Source: Mesostigma viride
Taxonomy: Eukaryota; Streptophyta; Mesostigmatophyceae; Mesostigmatales; Mesostigmataceae
NCBI GenBank assembly: GCA_009746045.1
Contig: RPFO01000644.1
Coordinates: forward strand, 1,095,680 to 1,159,679
Length of the DNA stretch: 64,000 nucleotides
Reading direction: 5' to 3'
Below, one piece after another: positions 45,065-58,613 of the stretch. Position 1 is the stretch's first letter, and each line of letters starts with the position of its first letter. Under the pieces are notes generated by a model. The model saw only the letters and a program-made list of their open reading frames with translations. It was not told the DNA's origin and did not search any database. The translations under genes and the position numbers were made by a program.

Positions 45065-45545
45065 AGTTCACGTGAATATTACCCGGCGAAAACCACTCGC
45101 CGGTATCAATTCCGAATCAAGCTCACGTGAACTTAACGCGGAATAGACACCGGCGAGTGGACGTTTTTGCCGGGTAAATAGTGACGGACCTAATTGCCCA
45201 AGTGGCAAAAAGGTTCCGTCACTGTTTGTAATAACTAAGACCTCGTAAGTCGGGGGTTCGAATCCCTGTGGTGACACGGGTATTTCGGAACTCCGGAAGG
45301 CATTGACACCAGAAGGCCAAAGACGGAAGTGCCAGCCATGGAAGGGAAAATTATGCCCGGTTAAAATATCGCGAAGGCGAGATTCAGTACTGCAGTAGCT
45401 CCCAGCAGAACGATAGATATCGGCCCCAACACTGCGACGTTTTAGTTATTTTAAACAGTGACGTAACCTTTTTGCCACTCGGTCCGTCACTACCTGGCGA
45501 AAACCACTCACCAGTATCAATTCGGCATGTAGTTCACATGAACTC
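45065..45545. mobile_element. Degenerate relative of the 551 bp foldback element
   Basis: Contains the inverted pair ACCCGGCGAAAACCACTCGCCGG and CCGGCGAGTGGACGTTTTTG (shown here only as cores), the shared CCCAAGTGGCAAAAAGGTT sequence, and a tRNA B-box-like GGGTTCGAATCCC near 45255. A half copy of the foldback arm follows at about 45450-45545. Much older than the 37.3 kb copy. Confidence 0.5.
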
Positions 45546-45548
45546 AAT

Positions 45549-46087
<539 letters not shown>

Positions 46088-46247
46088 AGCTTTACAGGCA
46101 TACAAGACAAGGGACGCGGAGTTGGTCAGAATCGGAGAGATTCGCAGGGCCAGACTGTGGATGCAGGCAGGCACACGAAAAGTTGACAGACACAAAAGTT
46201 GAGCTAACAGACCACACAGCATCATTTGTGTGCCATGTGGCACTTAC

Positions 46248-46334
46248 TGGTGCAAGTGGGGCCGGGTCCACACAATGGCGTGGTCTCTGTGCAGTTCCAG
46301 TCAACTTCAGGAAAGGGGGATGTGTCGAGGCACG
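46248..46334 (-). CDS. Cys-rich 1-1 exon upstream of the LRR cap
   Basis: An 87-nt exon between acceptor TTGTGCAG and donor GTAAGTG, phase 1 on both sides. Encodes CLDTSPFPEVDWNC then TETTPLC and a final Cys. It has the same C-x12-C-x6-C pattern as the exons at 24.4 and 25.5 kb. It splices in frame to the cap exon, so the protein has this module on both sides of its LRRs. Confidence 0.7.
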
Positions 46335-46719
46335 CTGCACAAAAAGCCACCACAGCAGAGATCCCATCCACAGCCACGCAGCACATGAAAACAAAAGAAT
46401 GGCTGGCATGACACAAAGTTCTCAAAATGGGGCATCCGGCAGACAAGTGCCGTCCATGCCTCATCACAACCTCACCCTCTGCTGGCACAGTGTTGCACTT
46501 GTACATGTTCGGGTGGGCCATGCCCCGCTGATGAAGGAATTCTGTTGATGCGTTTTACCTTCAACCTGCAACCATGGATCGGCAATCACCCAGCCAAATG
46601 GCTAGGGCAAAACACGGCCCTCCAATGCCAAACAATACCCATGCGCTGACCATCATCCACACTCTGACACAGGTGCAAGGTGCATAACCAGAGATTCGCC
46701 ATTGCCCTAAACTGTACTC

Positions 46720-47110
46720 AAGGCTGGCCAGGATCCTGTGTGTGCATCAGGCGGAGGCTTTCACGGTTCTCTGAGCGGGTGTCTTCTAATCAAGCAACAA
46801 CAGGACAATATAGAGAGCACTGTAGAGTCGGCAAACACTACCGTTGTAGCTGCTTTGACTAGAACAATGTCTATGCGTATGCGTTGTTTGTTACCGTTTA
46901 GATGAGAGGTGCTTAGGTCCAGCGTAGACCCCCTCTAAAAGTCCGCGGTTCGTACTTTAAAAGGCGCTAGGCCAACTAGGAGCTGCCGAGGCCATGTCAG
47001 TAATTGACTTATGTGTACGTAGGCAGATTTTGTGACATCAATAGGAAATGGGAGGCTTGCCATCTTAAGGACGCGTAGGTATCTTTTGTAGGTCTCTTTT
47101 TTCGCTCCTT
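46720..47110. repeat. Old, diverged copy of part of the 28.9/47.5 kb segment
   Basis: Phrases such as GAGTCGGCAAAC, GATGAGAGGTGCTTAGG and GTAGGCAGATTTTGTGACATC align with 29540-29840 at clearly lower identity than copies A and B share. It suggests repeated duplication of this segment or a transposable origin. Confidence 0.5.
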
Positions 47111-48325
47111 GCCGCTATGTCGGCCGTAATGCATGCTGTTAAGCACCGGTGGCATCGGCCGGTGATGGTGGGACTTCTGATCGTAGCATGGCCAGGCATA
47201 GTTTGCTGGACCTGGCGACAAAAGAAAAAAAAGTATTATCTCCGGCTTCCGATTTTTCCCCAGCTTTGGGTCATTTTGACGGCGGGTGCTGGGCAGCCCC
47301 CAACCTGCTGCTTGCTGCTTTCGTGTGCAGTTGGACCGTATCTAGGGATGCTTGCGCCGCAGGCTGGGGCCAGATGGCTGGCACTAGTGCGACCATGCCT
47401 CTGACTGCGCGGACTGGTGTTGCTACAACATCTGGTTCAAAATAGCAGCTGCAGGTCCGCAATTTGCAACTGGTTTCTGGTGAGGGGGTGGTTGGGGCTG
47501 AAGGCAAGGATTGGGGCTGAAGGCAGGGATTGCACCTTGGCTCACATTTCTCCCACACCTAGAAACTGCGGGGTTTGGGAGTGGTCTAAACTGCGGGGTT
47601 TGGGAGTGGTCTTAAGGTCAAGGCAGACTTTGGTCGGCAAGTGGTCATGCAGCCGCGAGGTCTTGGGCATGTGTCAGCTGGGCCTGGGCTAGGTCTACGC
47701 CAACTCTTGCAGCACCCCACTGGTCGGTTAGCCCTTAAGGGGCGGCCATATATTGGAATTGACCTAGGGCACCGAGAGCGGTCAAAAAAGGCAGGTCGTG
47801 CAAAAATGCAGAATGTGAGGGTGGTTAGTCGCTGAGCCCTCCCATCCCCATGCATCCTGCCACAACCACTGGGGACAAAGCCCTCAAAGGTGCAGGGGCG
47901 TGGTGGGGCTCCCGTTTTGAAGCAGGGCGGTCACTTGGGGCAAAAGCGGGGTGGAGCAGCGTGAAGGGCAGCCAAGGATAGGGGATGGGATCCGGCAACG
48001 GGGACTTCATGAAGGCCTCATGCCGCATGCCTTATTAGGGCACGCCTAGTGACTCAATTGAGCTTCTACCTTTTGTTTCAATAGAGATGCTGGTTCTGTG
48101 GGAGCTCAAGTGGGACACGAATCAGGGTTCTCTGTACGGGGTATTTAATAATGTAATGCGGGTACAAGTGGCAGAGTCGGCAAACCCTACCGTAGCTGTT
48201 TGTATTAGAATTCAGTGCATACATGCAATCTATATATTACCGTTTGATCGAGAGGTGATTAGGCCCAGGGTAGACCTCCACAAGAGGCCCGCGGTTTCGT
48301 ACTTGGTGTGCTTGGACAAGGAGCT

Positions 48326-49048
48326 CATCAAGTTTCGTTTAAGTGGCCAGGCGGAGCGGCTGCTTCGGTTTTAGCGGGCAAGTAATCGAAGCGCGTCATT
48401 GGTGAATTACTCGGGAACTTGGGTTTCCCCGCGAAACTCCAACCGCACGTTCAGATTTCCAAATCTCAAGTAAAGTTCGGCGGAACTTTCTGAACGGGGG
48501 CAGTTGACGAGCAGCATTCCTCCGGACGAATGAATTGCGTTCCATACTTGCGCAAAATTTTGAAAGGTAGCTTGCGTGCAGCCCTACTAAAATTTGCGCG
48601 GACATTCAGATTTCCAAATCTCAAGTAAAGTTCGATGGAAATTTCTGAACGGGGGTAGTTGGCGGGCGGCGTTCCTCCGGACGAATGAAATGCGTTCCAT
48701 ACTTGCACAAAATTTCGAAAGGTAGCTTGCGTGTAGCCCTACTAAAATTTGCGCAAAGTGTGGGACTGAAAATTCGTAACGGAAACGTTTTGGTAGTTGC
48801 TGTCACTTCATTTTGCGCAAAGTGTTGGACTGGGAAATTCGTAACGGAAATTTTTTGGTAGTTGGCGTCACTTCCTTTCGTTCGACTGAAAATTCGCTGA
48901 AATTCGCTGAATTCGCACCGTAGCCTAATTTTTAGTACCTCGAAGTGATGGAGCACCTAAAAATTTGCCCACAAGTACACTTGGCAGCGCGCTCACTGGG
49001 AAAATTTGTACAGCCGCTCCGGCTGGCCACTTGAACGAATTGTAATGT
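48326..49048. mobile_element. 723 bp TIR insertion with empty site in copy A
   Basis: Copy A reads AAGGAGCTACATCGGC at about 29687-29702, where copy B carries the insert. Inner ends TTAAGTGGCCAGGCGGAGCGG and its inverse form TIRs of about 29 bp. Inside are two tandem copies of roughly 160 bp (48445-48600, 48605-48760). CATC adjoins both ends, an approximate target duplication. No protein is recognised. Confidence 0.7.
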
Positions 49049-49523
49049 ACATCGGCTTGTCCGAGCACACATTCGGTTGCCATATCAGCAACCGAATCAT
49101 GCATGCGTAGGCAGATTTGGTGACATCGATCGCTTATGGGAAGGTTTCTGTCGTAAGGACGCTCAGGAAATCTAGGTGGTCTCTTTCTTCGCTCCCATAC
49201 ACCCTCCGCTCAGGCCCAGCTTCTCTATGTATAATGTTTAGCAAAGATGCTGGTTTCTGAGAAAGCTAACTTGGGTCACGAAGTTACGCTTCCCTGCCAG
49301 TGGCGCATTCAGCCATTAGGGGACGAGCAGAGAGAGACACGCCAGCAAAGCAACAACGCCAGTGGTTGGGACGATATAGGATCAGCCAGGCTAGGGGCTA
49401 CAGAAACCTAGCAAGCTCCCAACCAGGTGGTGCGCTTTACTGCGCTGCAGCTGATGGCCAGCAGGGCAAAATGTTTCTGGAGGGGGGAAATGGAGAGGGC
49501 CTGGGGGAAGAGAGAGAGAGGAG

Positions 49524-51873
49524 AGGGAGGGAGGGAGGGAGGGAGGAAGGGAGGGAGGGAGGGAGGGAGGGAGGGAGGGAGGGAGGGAGGGAGGGAGGGA
49601 GGGAGGAGGGAGGGAGGGAGGGAGGGAGGGAGGGAGGGAGGGAGGAGGGCGGGAGGGCGGAGGGCGGGAGGGCGGAGGGCGGGAGGGCGGGAGGGCGGGA
49701 GGGCGGGAGGGCGGGAGGGCGGGAGGGCGGGAGGGCGGGAGGGACGGAGGGAGGGCGGGAGGGCGGGAGGGAGGGAGGGAGGGAGGGAGGGAGGGAGGGA
49801 GGGAGGGAGGAGGGAGGGAGGGAGGGAGGGAGGGAGGGAGGGGAGGGAGGGAGGAGGGAGGGGCGGGAGGGGAGGGCGGGAGGGCGGAGGGGAGGGCGGA
49901 GGGCGGGAGGGCGGAGGGCGGCGGGCGGGCGGGCGGGCGGGCGGGCGGGCGGGCGGCGGGCGGGAGGGCGGGAGGGCGGAGGGCGGGAGGGCGGGAGGGC
50001 GGGGAGGGCGGGAGGGCGGGAGGGCGGGAGGGCGGGAGGCGGGAGGGCGGGAGGGCGGGAGGGCGGGAGGGAGGGAGGGAGGGAGGGAGGGAGGGAGGGA
50101 GGGAGGGAGGGAGGGAGGGAGGGAGGAGGGAGGGAGGAGGGAGGGAGGGAGGGAGGGAGGGAGGCGGGAGGGCGGGAGGGCGGGAGGGCGGAGGGCGGGA
50201 GGGCGCGGCGGGAGGGCGGAGGGCGGCGGGAGGGCGGGAGGGCGGGAGGGCGGGAGGGCGGGCGGGAGGGCGGGCGGGCGGCGGGCGGGCGGGCGGGAGG
50301 GAGGGAGGGAGGGAGGGAGGAGGAGGGAGGGAGGGAGGGAGGGAGGGAGGGAGGGAGGGAGGGAGGGAGGGAGGGAGGGAGGGAGGAGGGAGGGAGGGAG
50401 GGCGGGAGGGCGGGAGGGCGGGAGGGCGGGAGGGCGGGAGGCGGGAGGCGGGGAGGCGGGAGGCGGGAGGCGGGAGGGCGGGGAGGGCGGGAGGGCGGAG
50501 GGGCGAGGGCGGGAGGGACGGAGGGAGGGCGGGAGGGCGCGGAGGGCGGGAGGGAGGGAGGGAGGGAGGAGGGAGGAGGGAGGGAGGGAGGGAGGGAGGG
50601 AGGGAGGGAGGGAGGGAGGGAGGGAGGGAGGGAGGGAGGGAGGGAGGGAGGGAGGGAGGGAGGGAGGGAGGGAGGGAGGAGGGAGGGAGGGAGGGAGGGA
50701 GGGAGGGCGGGAGGGCGGGAGGGCGGCGGGCGGGCGGGCGGGCGGGCGGGCGGGCGGGCGGGGAGGGCGGGAGGGCGGGAGGGCGGGCGGGCGGGAGGGC
50801 GGGAGGGCGGGAGGGCGGGAGCGGGAGGGCGGGAGGGCGGGAGGGCGGGAGGGCGGGAGGGAGGAGGAGGGAGGGAGGGAGGGAGGGAGGGAGGGAGGGA
50901 GGAGGGAGGGGGAGGGAGGAGGGAGGGAGGGAGGGGGAGGGAGGGAGGGAGGGAGGGAGGGAGGAGGGAGGGAGGGAGGGAGGGAGGGGGGGAGGGCGGG
51001 GAGGGCGGGCGGAGGGCGGGAGGGCGGGAGGGCGGGAGGGCGGGAGGGCGGGAGGGCGGGAGGGCGGGAGGGCGGGAGGGCGGGAGGGCGGGAGGGCGGG
51101 AGGGCGGAGGGCGGAGGGCGGGAGGGCGGGAGGGCGGGAGGGCGGGAGGGCGGGAGGGCGGGAGGGCGGGAGGGCGGGCGGGCGGAGGGCGGGCGGGAGG
51201 GAGGGAAGGAGGGAGGGGAGGGAGGGAGGGAGGGGGAGGGAGGGAGGAGGGAGGGAGGGAGGGAGGGAGGGAGGGGGAGGGAGGGAGGGAGGGAGGAGGG
51301 AGGGAGGGAGGGAGGGAGGGAGGGAGGGAGGGAGGAGGGAGGGAGGGAGGGAGGGAGGGAGGGGGGAGAGGAGGAGGCGGGAGGGCGGGAGGGCGGGAGG
51401 GCGAGAGCGGGAGGGCGGGAGGGCGGGAGGCGGAGGGCGGGAGGCGGGAGGGCGGGAGGGCGGGAGGGCGGGAGGGCGGGAGGGCGGGAGGGCGGGAGGG
51501 CGGAGAGGGGGAGGGCGGGAGGGAGGGAGGGCGGGAGGGAGGGAGGGCGGGAGGGAGGGAGGGAGGCGGGAGGGAGGGAGGGAGGAGGGAGGGAGGGAGG
51601 GAGGGAGGGAGGGAGGGAGGGAGGGAGGGAGGAGGGAGGGAGGGAGGGAGGGAGGGAGGGAGGGAGGAGGGAGGAGGGAGGGAGGGAGGGAGGGAGGGAG
51701 GAGGGAGGGAGGGAGGGAGGGCGGCGAGGGCGGGCGGGAGGGAGGGAGGGAGGAGGGAGGGAGGGAGGGAGGGAGGGAGGGAGGGAGGAGGGAGGGAGGA
51801 GGGAGGGAGGGAGGGAGGGAGGGAGGGAGGGAGGGAGGGAGGGAGGAGGGAGGGAGGGAGGGAGGGAGGGAGG
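49524..51873 (+). repeat. 2.35 kb polypurine (GGGA)n/(GGGC)n array
   Basis: Alternating blocks of GGGAGGGA and GGGCGGGA with scattered one-base slips. G-rich on one strand throughout, so G-quadruplex-prone. All six frames are largely open, producing apparent proteins of 820-915 residues that are artefacts. Confidence 0.95.
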
Positions 51874-51886
51874 TGTGTGTGTGTGT

Positions 51887-52066
<180 letters not shown>

Positions 52067-53003
52067 GAGAGAGTGGCAGTTCTCTTTTTTGGGGACAACA
52101 TAGGCATGGGAAATCGTGCATGAAACCTAGTCTTACGCGTTATGTAACATACCAAACCTATGGTGAAAATATTCTGGCAAATTCAATTGGCCGGCGCCAG
52201 GATAGCTACATATGTAGCATGGACGTGGTTGCCTGGAACATACCAGGACAAGAGGACTCGGCATCCCTGGTTGTTTTGCCAACGAGCGCAGTTGGTGTTG
52301 GACCGCAGATGGAAGGGTTGCCCTGCACCTCCCTGCCACGCAGGGGACAGCGTTGTATGCGGACAAGTTTTTGGGGGACGAGAACAAAACCCAACTGGCC
52401 CATAATTTATTACACGGCCAACGCACAGGGATGCATGAATGGAAGCCACAGTGTTGTATAGAGACCAAGGACAGTGCCATCGACCACCCTCTTGAGATGC
52501 ACCGTGGAGTTTGGAAACAGGAGCAGCAGAGCTCCCGACTGCTTCAACTTTCCTTGCAACTAACTTGAACCCTATGCGCTGCCTCGCTGTTAAGGACGGG
52601 AAACGAACCGATGTGTCGCGGATCACAAGGGCAGGATGAAAGGGCATGATGAAGTGGTAGCAGATTCTAGCGAAAACAACAGACACAAGCATGCACGGTC
52701 GTCCAGACACCAAACCAATGAATGTGTCGCGGACCAAAAGGGCGTGTGAGGTCATAGAAGCCTTCCAAGAAACGAGAGTCGAGGAACAGTACGGCTTCGA
52801 AGGAACAGCGAGAGCCATCCTAACTATCATCCAAAACGCCTGGTATAGGACTTAATTTAAAGTCATCTGGATTTTCCTAGCATTCCGAATTGCTTCCATG
52901 CTTACAGGCAGCCTGGCTCGCAGAGCTGCGGCGATGCAACCAACTTGCCAAGCAAAACAAGGGCACGGTTCACAAGCATTTGCAGAAGGCTCACAGCTGA
53001 CCT

Positions 53004-54392
53004 GTGCTCTTTCGTACGGCACACGGGTATCATACGTCTGACCATTCATACGTGTATGATACGTTGGGCCTCATTCATACATCATTCATACGTCATTCAT
53101 ACGTCATTCATAAGTCATTCATAAGTCATTCATAAGTCATTCATACGTCCTCCCCCCCCACCCCCACCCCCACCCCCACACACCCAAATTGCAGCTTGCA
53201 GGTTCAATCGGATTTCTCTGAAAATAGTTTCTTATAATGGGCGAGAACGAACGCCGCAATCGAAGTGTTCCTGACGGCGGCAAAGATTACGTGGCACGCT
53301 CTTGGGGTTCCAGTTTCGCTGGCATGGCCGGCGACTAGGGCCGTATTTAGCGGATGATAATCAGTTTGGATTTCGCAACTGGGTGATTAGTTACGGGCAG
53401 TTTTCGTTGTTGTTCAGGCGGTTAAAAAGGTCGTATTTATAAGGCCTTTTAATTTTGTATGCTGGCCTGAAACTGCCTTTGATTGGTGACTAGTGTAGTT
53501 ACAAAAGTTCTGACTCGAATCATTTTGCTGACATTTCGTAGTTGCCGGTCTGACATTTGAGTTGTGTCAGTAAGGCTGGGATTTTTTTAGGGGCGTTGCC
53601 ATGTAGCGTGTTGTGTCGTCTTTTTAGGGACCTTGCGAGGAAGGGGAAGGTCTTTTTTCTTGCCCACCCACCCTCCCTGTGTTTTGTTGTCTTGGGGATT
53701 CGCAAACTTTGCTCGGAGAACTGCAAATGGCAGGGGACGCCATTTTGCTGTCTGGACATTTTAAGCGACCACTTACAGTAATGTTTTCAATAAGAAGTTG
53801 GTGGAGTGGGAGCAATGGATACACGAAGTGACATTCAAGATACAAGTGAAGAATCAAGACTGATTACATGGATTACTCCTAGAATATGTGATTAACTAAA
53901 ATGATACTCTTTCATTTATTCCTTATTAATGGGATGACACTTATAACAAAACGACAGTCATTGTCCACATTTTTCATCACTAGCCTCATTTCACTTGATC
54001 ATAAAATTAAAGATGCAGTACTGATTAGCTACTCACACTTGAATGGTTCACATGGCCATCATCATGCTATAGCACTTGACCGTCTAGGCCTCTAGGGGCG
54101 TTAATTGTCTCATCAATAAATTAGTCGGGCCATGATGAATTAATCACCTGCATGCCACTGTCAGTGTGATAAATACAAGCTTACTCGGTCCTCCAGTGCC
54201 TGCTTCGTTGGAAGCGAAATCCCCCCAGTCACCACGGCATTCCTGCATGCGGCCACAGCTTTCATAGCGTCCTTGAAAGACTCTGATGAAGCGACGTTGA
54301 AAGGAATTGCATTCTCATAAAACATTTAAGCAATTGCAATGTGGGCCTTCTGTGCTCGGTCAGGTTCAAATGTGTGCCATGGTTTGGCCGGT
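53004..54392. other. No gene recognised
   Basis: Begins with CATTCATACGT/CATTCATAAGT tandem repeats (about 53070-53145) and a C-rich run (53150-53178). Two frames at 53520-53781 on opposite strands show no family resemblance. Confidence 0.4.
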
Positions 54393-54876
54393 CTTTCCCC
54401 ACTCCACCATCAAGTGCGAGGACGCGGATGGGGCCGCCCTCTACTCACCCAACCACCGCCCCGACATTACCGTGCTTGACTACGCCGGGCAGGGTTGCCA
54501 CCTGCTCATCGATGTCTCCGTGGCTTGGCCGCTCTCCGGTCGCCACATCCTCCGGGCGGCTGTGAATGCCGGCGCTGCTGCCGCTGTGGCTGAGCGCGAC
54601 AAGTTTGCCTCCTACGGCAATGTGGGGCCCCACCGGGTCATCCCCTTTGTCCTTAAGGAGTTCGGGGCCATGGGCCCCAAGACAGCAGAGTTTTTCCACG
54701 AGTGCTGCCAGCGCCGTGAAGACCGCCTCGACCTCGAGGGTCAGACCGCCCCGTGGTCTGCCCGCACGTGGTCCTCGTATTGGCGGCAGCGCCTGTCACT
54801 CGCCCTCACTCGCACCGTGGCAGATGTGTTATTCCGCCGCACCCGGGCCGACTTTGTCGCGACCCATGCGGTCTAA
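54393..54876 (+). pseudogene. C-terminal endonuclease-like remnant of a non-LTR retroelement
   Basis: The frame contains RPDITVLDYAGQGCHLLIDV, which fits the R-PD-x(n)-D core of the restriction-like endonuclease at the C-terminus of some non-LTR retrotransposon proteins. It is followed by AERDKFASYGNV and VIPFVLKEFGAMG, also usual in such tails. No RT domain is upstream, so it is 5'-truncated. GC content is much higher than its surroundings. A nuclease fold here is inferred from motif and spacing only. Confidence 0.55.
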
Positions 54877-55477
54877 ATCCCTCCCAGGCCTGCATGGTGG
54901 GCCGGCAGCGAAGTGGCTGCGTGTCGTAGTTTTGTGATGTAGTTAGTTGTACCTTGTGCAGCTGGCGTGATCCTTGGATGTCCGTGTGTGTCAGATTACA
55001 TGCTATTAATTTCTTCAGGGTTCTTCTTCTTTTCGGGGTTTTCCCTTATGTTGCATGCCAATCTCACCTCCGTAATTCATCATTTCAATGAATATATATC
55101 CAAATTAGTGCACGAGTGACGCTTGACAGCAGACTATTGATTGTAACTAGTTGGTGTTCAATCAAGGTGCAACTTTGCGGCCAGCCTGCAGATGTTGCAA
55201 GTACTGAAATGTGTTTGCTTCTTTCCAGGTTAATCAGAGCTCATTTGCATTGTTTAGTGCATTTAATGATCCATTAAATGCTCCAAATGACCATATATGT
55301 GACGGTTGACAGCATAATTGCTGGCCATCCTGCCTCTACATATCAGGGGTGCAACTTGGTACTTGAGCTGAATATGTATGTTATATGTATTTAATGTGTC
55401 TGCCCATTTGCAGGTCAAGCAGAAACGATTTGTGATGTGTGTAATTAATCATGAATAAAATTGGCATTTTTGGCGTT
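54877..55477. other. No gene recognised
   Basis: AT-rich sequence after the endonuclease remnant, probably including its 3' tail; TTAATTAATCATGAATAAAA lies just before the piggyBac-like element. Confidence 0.4.
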
Positions 55478-55481
55478 TTAA

Positions 55482-57198
55482 CCCCTACATAAATGGTCTG
55501 GCTGCCGATTTTCCGTCAAAAACTGAGTTAGAGCCAATGCATCGGCCCCTCGGTGGGGGACCAAATGCCGCGAAAACTATTGAGAATTTGGAAAGGTTTA
55601 GCTGAGAAGATCGAAAGTTTATAATTTTCCTCACAGCATGATATACTAGGGTTTGCATACTTCTGACAACGTTACAGGAATGTTCTGGTCGGTCAAAGTA
55701 CAAGGGGTAAGGATCCTTTTTCACGTAAAACGTGCATTCCTGAAAACGACGACCTGGCCACGGCGGCTTGCGCCCACACATGGCATTTATGTACGTTTGC
55801 GTTCGAATTTTCTCGCCAAACGTAAGAAATAGCTTTTATGCGTCCTACATAAAGATAATACAGTCCAATTTTTGGCTAGCGGGAATGCCATTTGATAGGT
55901 GTCGGCAGCCTCCTTGCTGGAAAAAACTGCGATCAGTCCGGAAGATAGAATTTACGTTGACAGCAATACCTTTACGGCGTATTGTAAGGGATACATCAGC
56001 ATATTCGCACTTTTCATGATGCATCGTAGTCGTAAACGCGCAAGGGTGGCCAGAAATCGCCGAATCTAGCGACCATGCTGCACAACTTTGGTGTGCCGCA
56101 ACGTGCCATTTTGCGGCCACCGCCTGGGCCAAGGTAACGCCAGTCAAGAGAGGTCAAGCTGGAATATCGTTTTCTTATCGATGTTTGACGTTTATATATA
56201 TGTTCTAGCTTGTGTATCACATTCTTTTTGCATTATTCATGCTCTTTCTTGACCATGGCCTGGCCCTTCCTAAAACACCCTTCTTAGATGCTGCCCTCAG
56301 TCAGTTGACCTGCCATAGTGTGATGATGATGATTATTAGAGGCCGTATGGGTTTGAATACCTCCATTAATATGTTTGTTATACATTTCCCACACACACAT
56401 TGCACGGGTGTGAGGCAGTTGGCTGGGCTCTGTGGCATCATCAAGCATGTAATGCATGGTGAGTTAAAATTTCCCATTGTCAGCATGTGCCACCAGGTGT
56501 GCTGGCCATCACCTGGCAAGCAATGGCAGCTTAGGCCTAGTTTATCCTTGCTAGGGCAAGCTGAAATAGGCTTAACAACACAGTCTAGTTTGTTGGTGGT
56601 TGCCTCCTAGAATGCATGCCTTGCGTAGGGTATCCGTACCTCGTTACCTACGTGCATGGGCAGGGTCCCACCTGCACATACAATACTGTAGGTGCAGGGT
56701 GATGATGCAGCTAATAATGTTTGCCCATCATTGTTCAAGGGAAATGTGTGGTATGGCATGGTTGGTGGCCATTTTGGTTGGTAGTATGCCCACCCCTACC
56801 CACTTGGTTGCTTTTTACCAACGGTACCCCTGCAGGCTTTACTTGGTGTAACTATTCATATACCCACCCAATCATGACCCCAATGGCTCAAACTGTTCAC
56901 CATGAATTTATCATCCCTGAAGTGATAGGTGTCTATGTCTAATTACGTAATTCACAATGCACAATCTACCAAGAATGAAAACACGCATCAGTCTTGGCCC
57001 CCCTGACTTTGACAGTAGTTTTTTATGGCCTACCCTGCAGATATATGGGCTTGTGATAGCTCACCCCGAAGGGCAATTCATGGACATGCTTGACCCCCAA
57101 GGACAGCCCTTGGATGTTGGTAGGTTGGTTGTGGGGTGGTTTACAATATAGTGATATTTACAGCCGATTTATCGGCTGTAATTCTGCCCATTTGGGGG
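55482..57198 (+). mobile_element. Complete piggyBac-like nonautonomous element, 1717 bp
   Basis: TTAA at 55478-55481 and 57199-57202 flank CCCCTACATAAATGGTCTGG at the left and GCCCATTTGGGGG at the right, imperfect inverted repeats. Subterminal GATTTATCGGCTG and GCTGCCGATTTTC are also inverted. Other copies: 1-1051 and 19330-19624. No transposase is recognisable, so it would be mobilised in trans. Confidence 0.7.
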
Positions 57199-57795
57199 TT
57201 AAATGCTTTTCGACCTCACTGACCAGCAAGCACCAGGTAGCTAGCCAACCAAGGTGCAACTAGATATCATAAGGAAGCTTGCCACCAAGTTTGACCATCA
57301 TCTGAACATAACTGCAGCTGGGACGAATAAGAATGTATTTTTTTGGCAGTTTCAGACCGTTGTGCACAGGATCCAAAATCATACCGTGCACCAGGGGGCC
57401 TTTAGGGGACGGCAGGAAAGCACCGGTACAACTGCAGGATGTAACGAGAACGTGCAAGTGGTAACAAATGCTGATTCACCTCCACAGTCTCTTTAGTATG
57501 TAACTATTCCTCTGTCAACGCGTCAACACAGGAATGAACAAGGATCTTGATCTCTTTGCCAACACATCAATGGCAGAGGACGCAAATCACCTAGTTGCTA
57601 AGCCTATATGCAGCGGGAAAACTTGCCGAGAAGCAACATTTCAGGAGAAGCCTTGCTGATTTCCAGGGGGCTGGTAGTTTTACCTTGCTATAAGAAACAA
57701 AGTGCTAGGTCTAGCCCAGCACTGCAGGGATCCCTGCTGGACATACATAGTTGACCTGTGACACAGAGCTAGTCAACTGACGACCCATCGCTCAC

Positions 57796-57867
57796 AGAGT
57801 AGTCAATGACGTCAAAGACCCCAGCTCAGGTGGGATGGTGCCGAACAGATAGTTGGTAGACAGCCCC
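57796..57867 (-). CDS. LRR exon, 72 nt, cluster B
   Basis: Encodes GLSTNYLFGTIPPELGSLTS then LTTL, phase 2-2, acceptor GCCGGCAG, donor GTGAGC. LSG is changed to LFG as in all three exons of this cluster. Confidence 0.75.
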
Positions 57868-58541
57868 CTGCCGGCCAACACCATTCATCAGCCGGGCCAT
57901 GATGGCACACGCACACGCACGGACAGGGAATGTCAGTGTGCAGTGTCCAGGACGCAGCACACCACGCACAACCGCAGAGAAACGAATGGGTCAATGCGAG
58001 CCATCAAATGGCAGGGTTGTTGAATAGATAGTAGTACATGTATGTTGGACGTGCACAGGATGTGCGTCGAATAAGAATGTCTTTTTTTGGCAGTTTCAGA
58101 CCGTTGTGCACAGGATCCAAAATCATACCGTGCACATGGGGGCCTTTAGGGGACGGCAGGAAAGCACCGGTACAACTGCAGGATGTAACGAAAATGTGCA
58201 AGTGGTAACGAATGCTGATTCACCTCCACAGTCTCTTTAGTATGTAACTATTCCTCTGTCAACGCGTCAACACAGGAATGAACAAGGATCTTGATCTCTG
58301 TGCCAACACATTGGCAGAGGACACGAATCACCTACTGTAGTTGCTAAGCCTATATGCAGCGGGAAAACTTGCCGAGAAGCAACATTTCAGGAGAAGCCTT
58401 GCTGATTTCCAGGGGGCTGGTAGTTTTACCTTGCTATAAGAAACAAAGTGCTAGGTCTAGCCTAGCACTGCAGGGAGCCCTGCTGGACATACATAGTTGA
58501 CATGTGACACAGAGCTAGTCAACTGACGACCCATCGCTCAC

Positions 58542-58613
58542 AGAGTATGCAATGACGTCAAAGACCCCAGCTCAGGTGGGATGGTGCCGAACAGATCGTT
58601 GACAGACAGCCCC
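58542..58613 (-). CDS. LRR exon, 72 nt, cluster B
   Basis: Encodes GLSVNDLFGTIPPELGSLTS then LHTL, phase 2-2, same splice sites as the previous unit. Confidence 0.75.
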
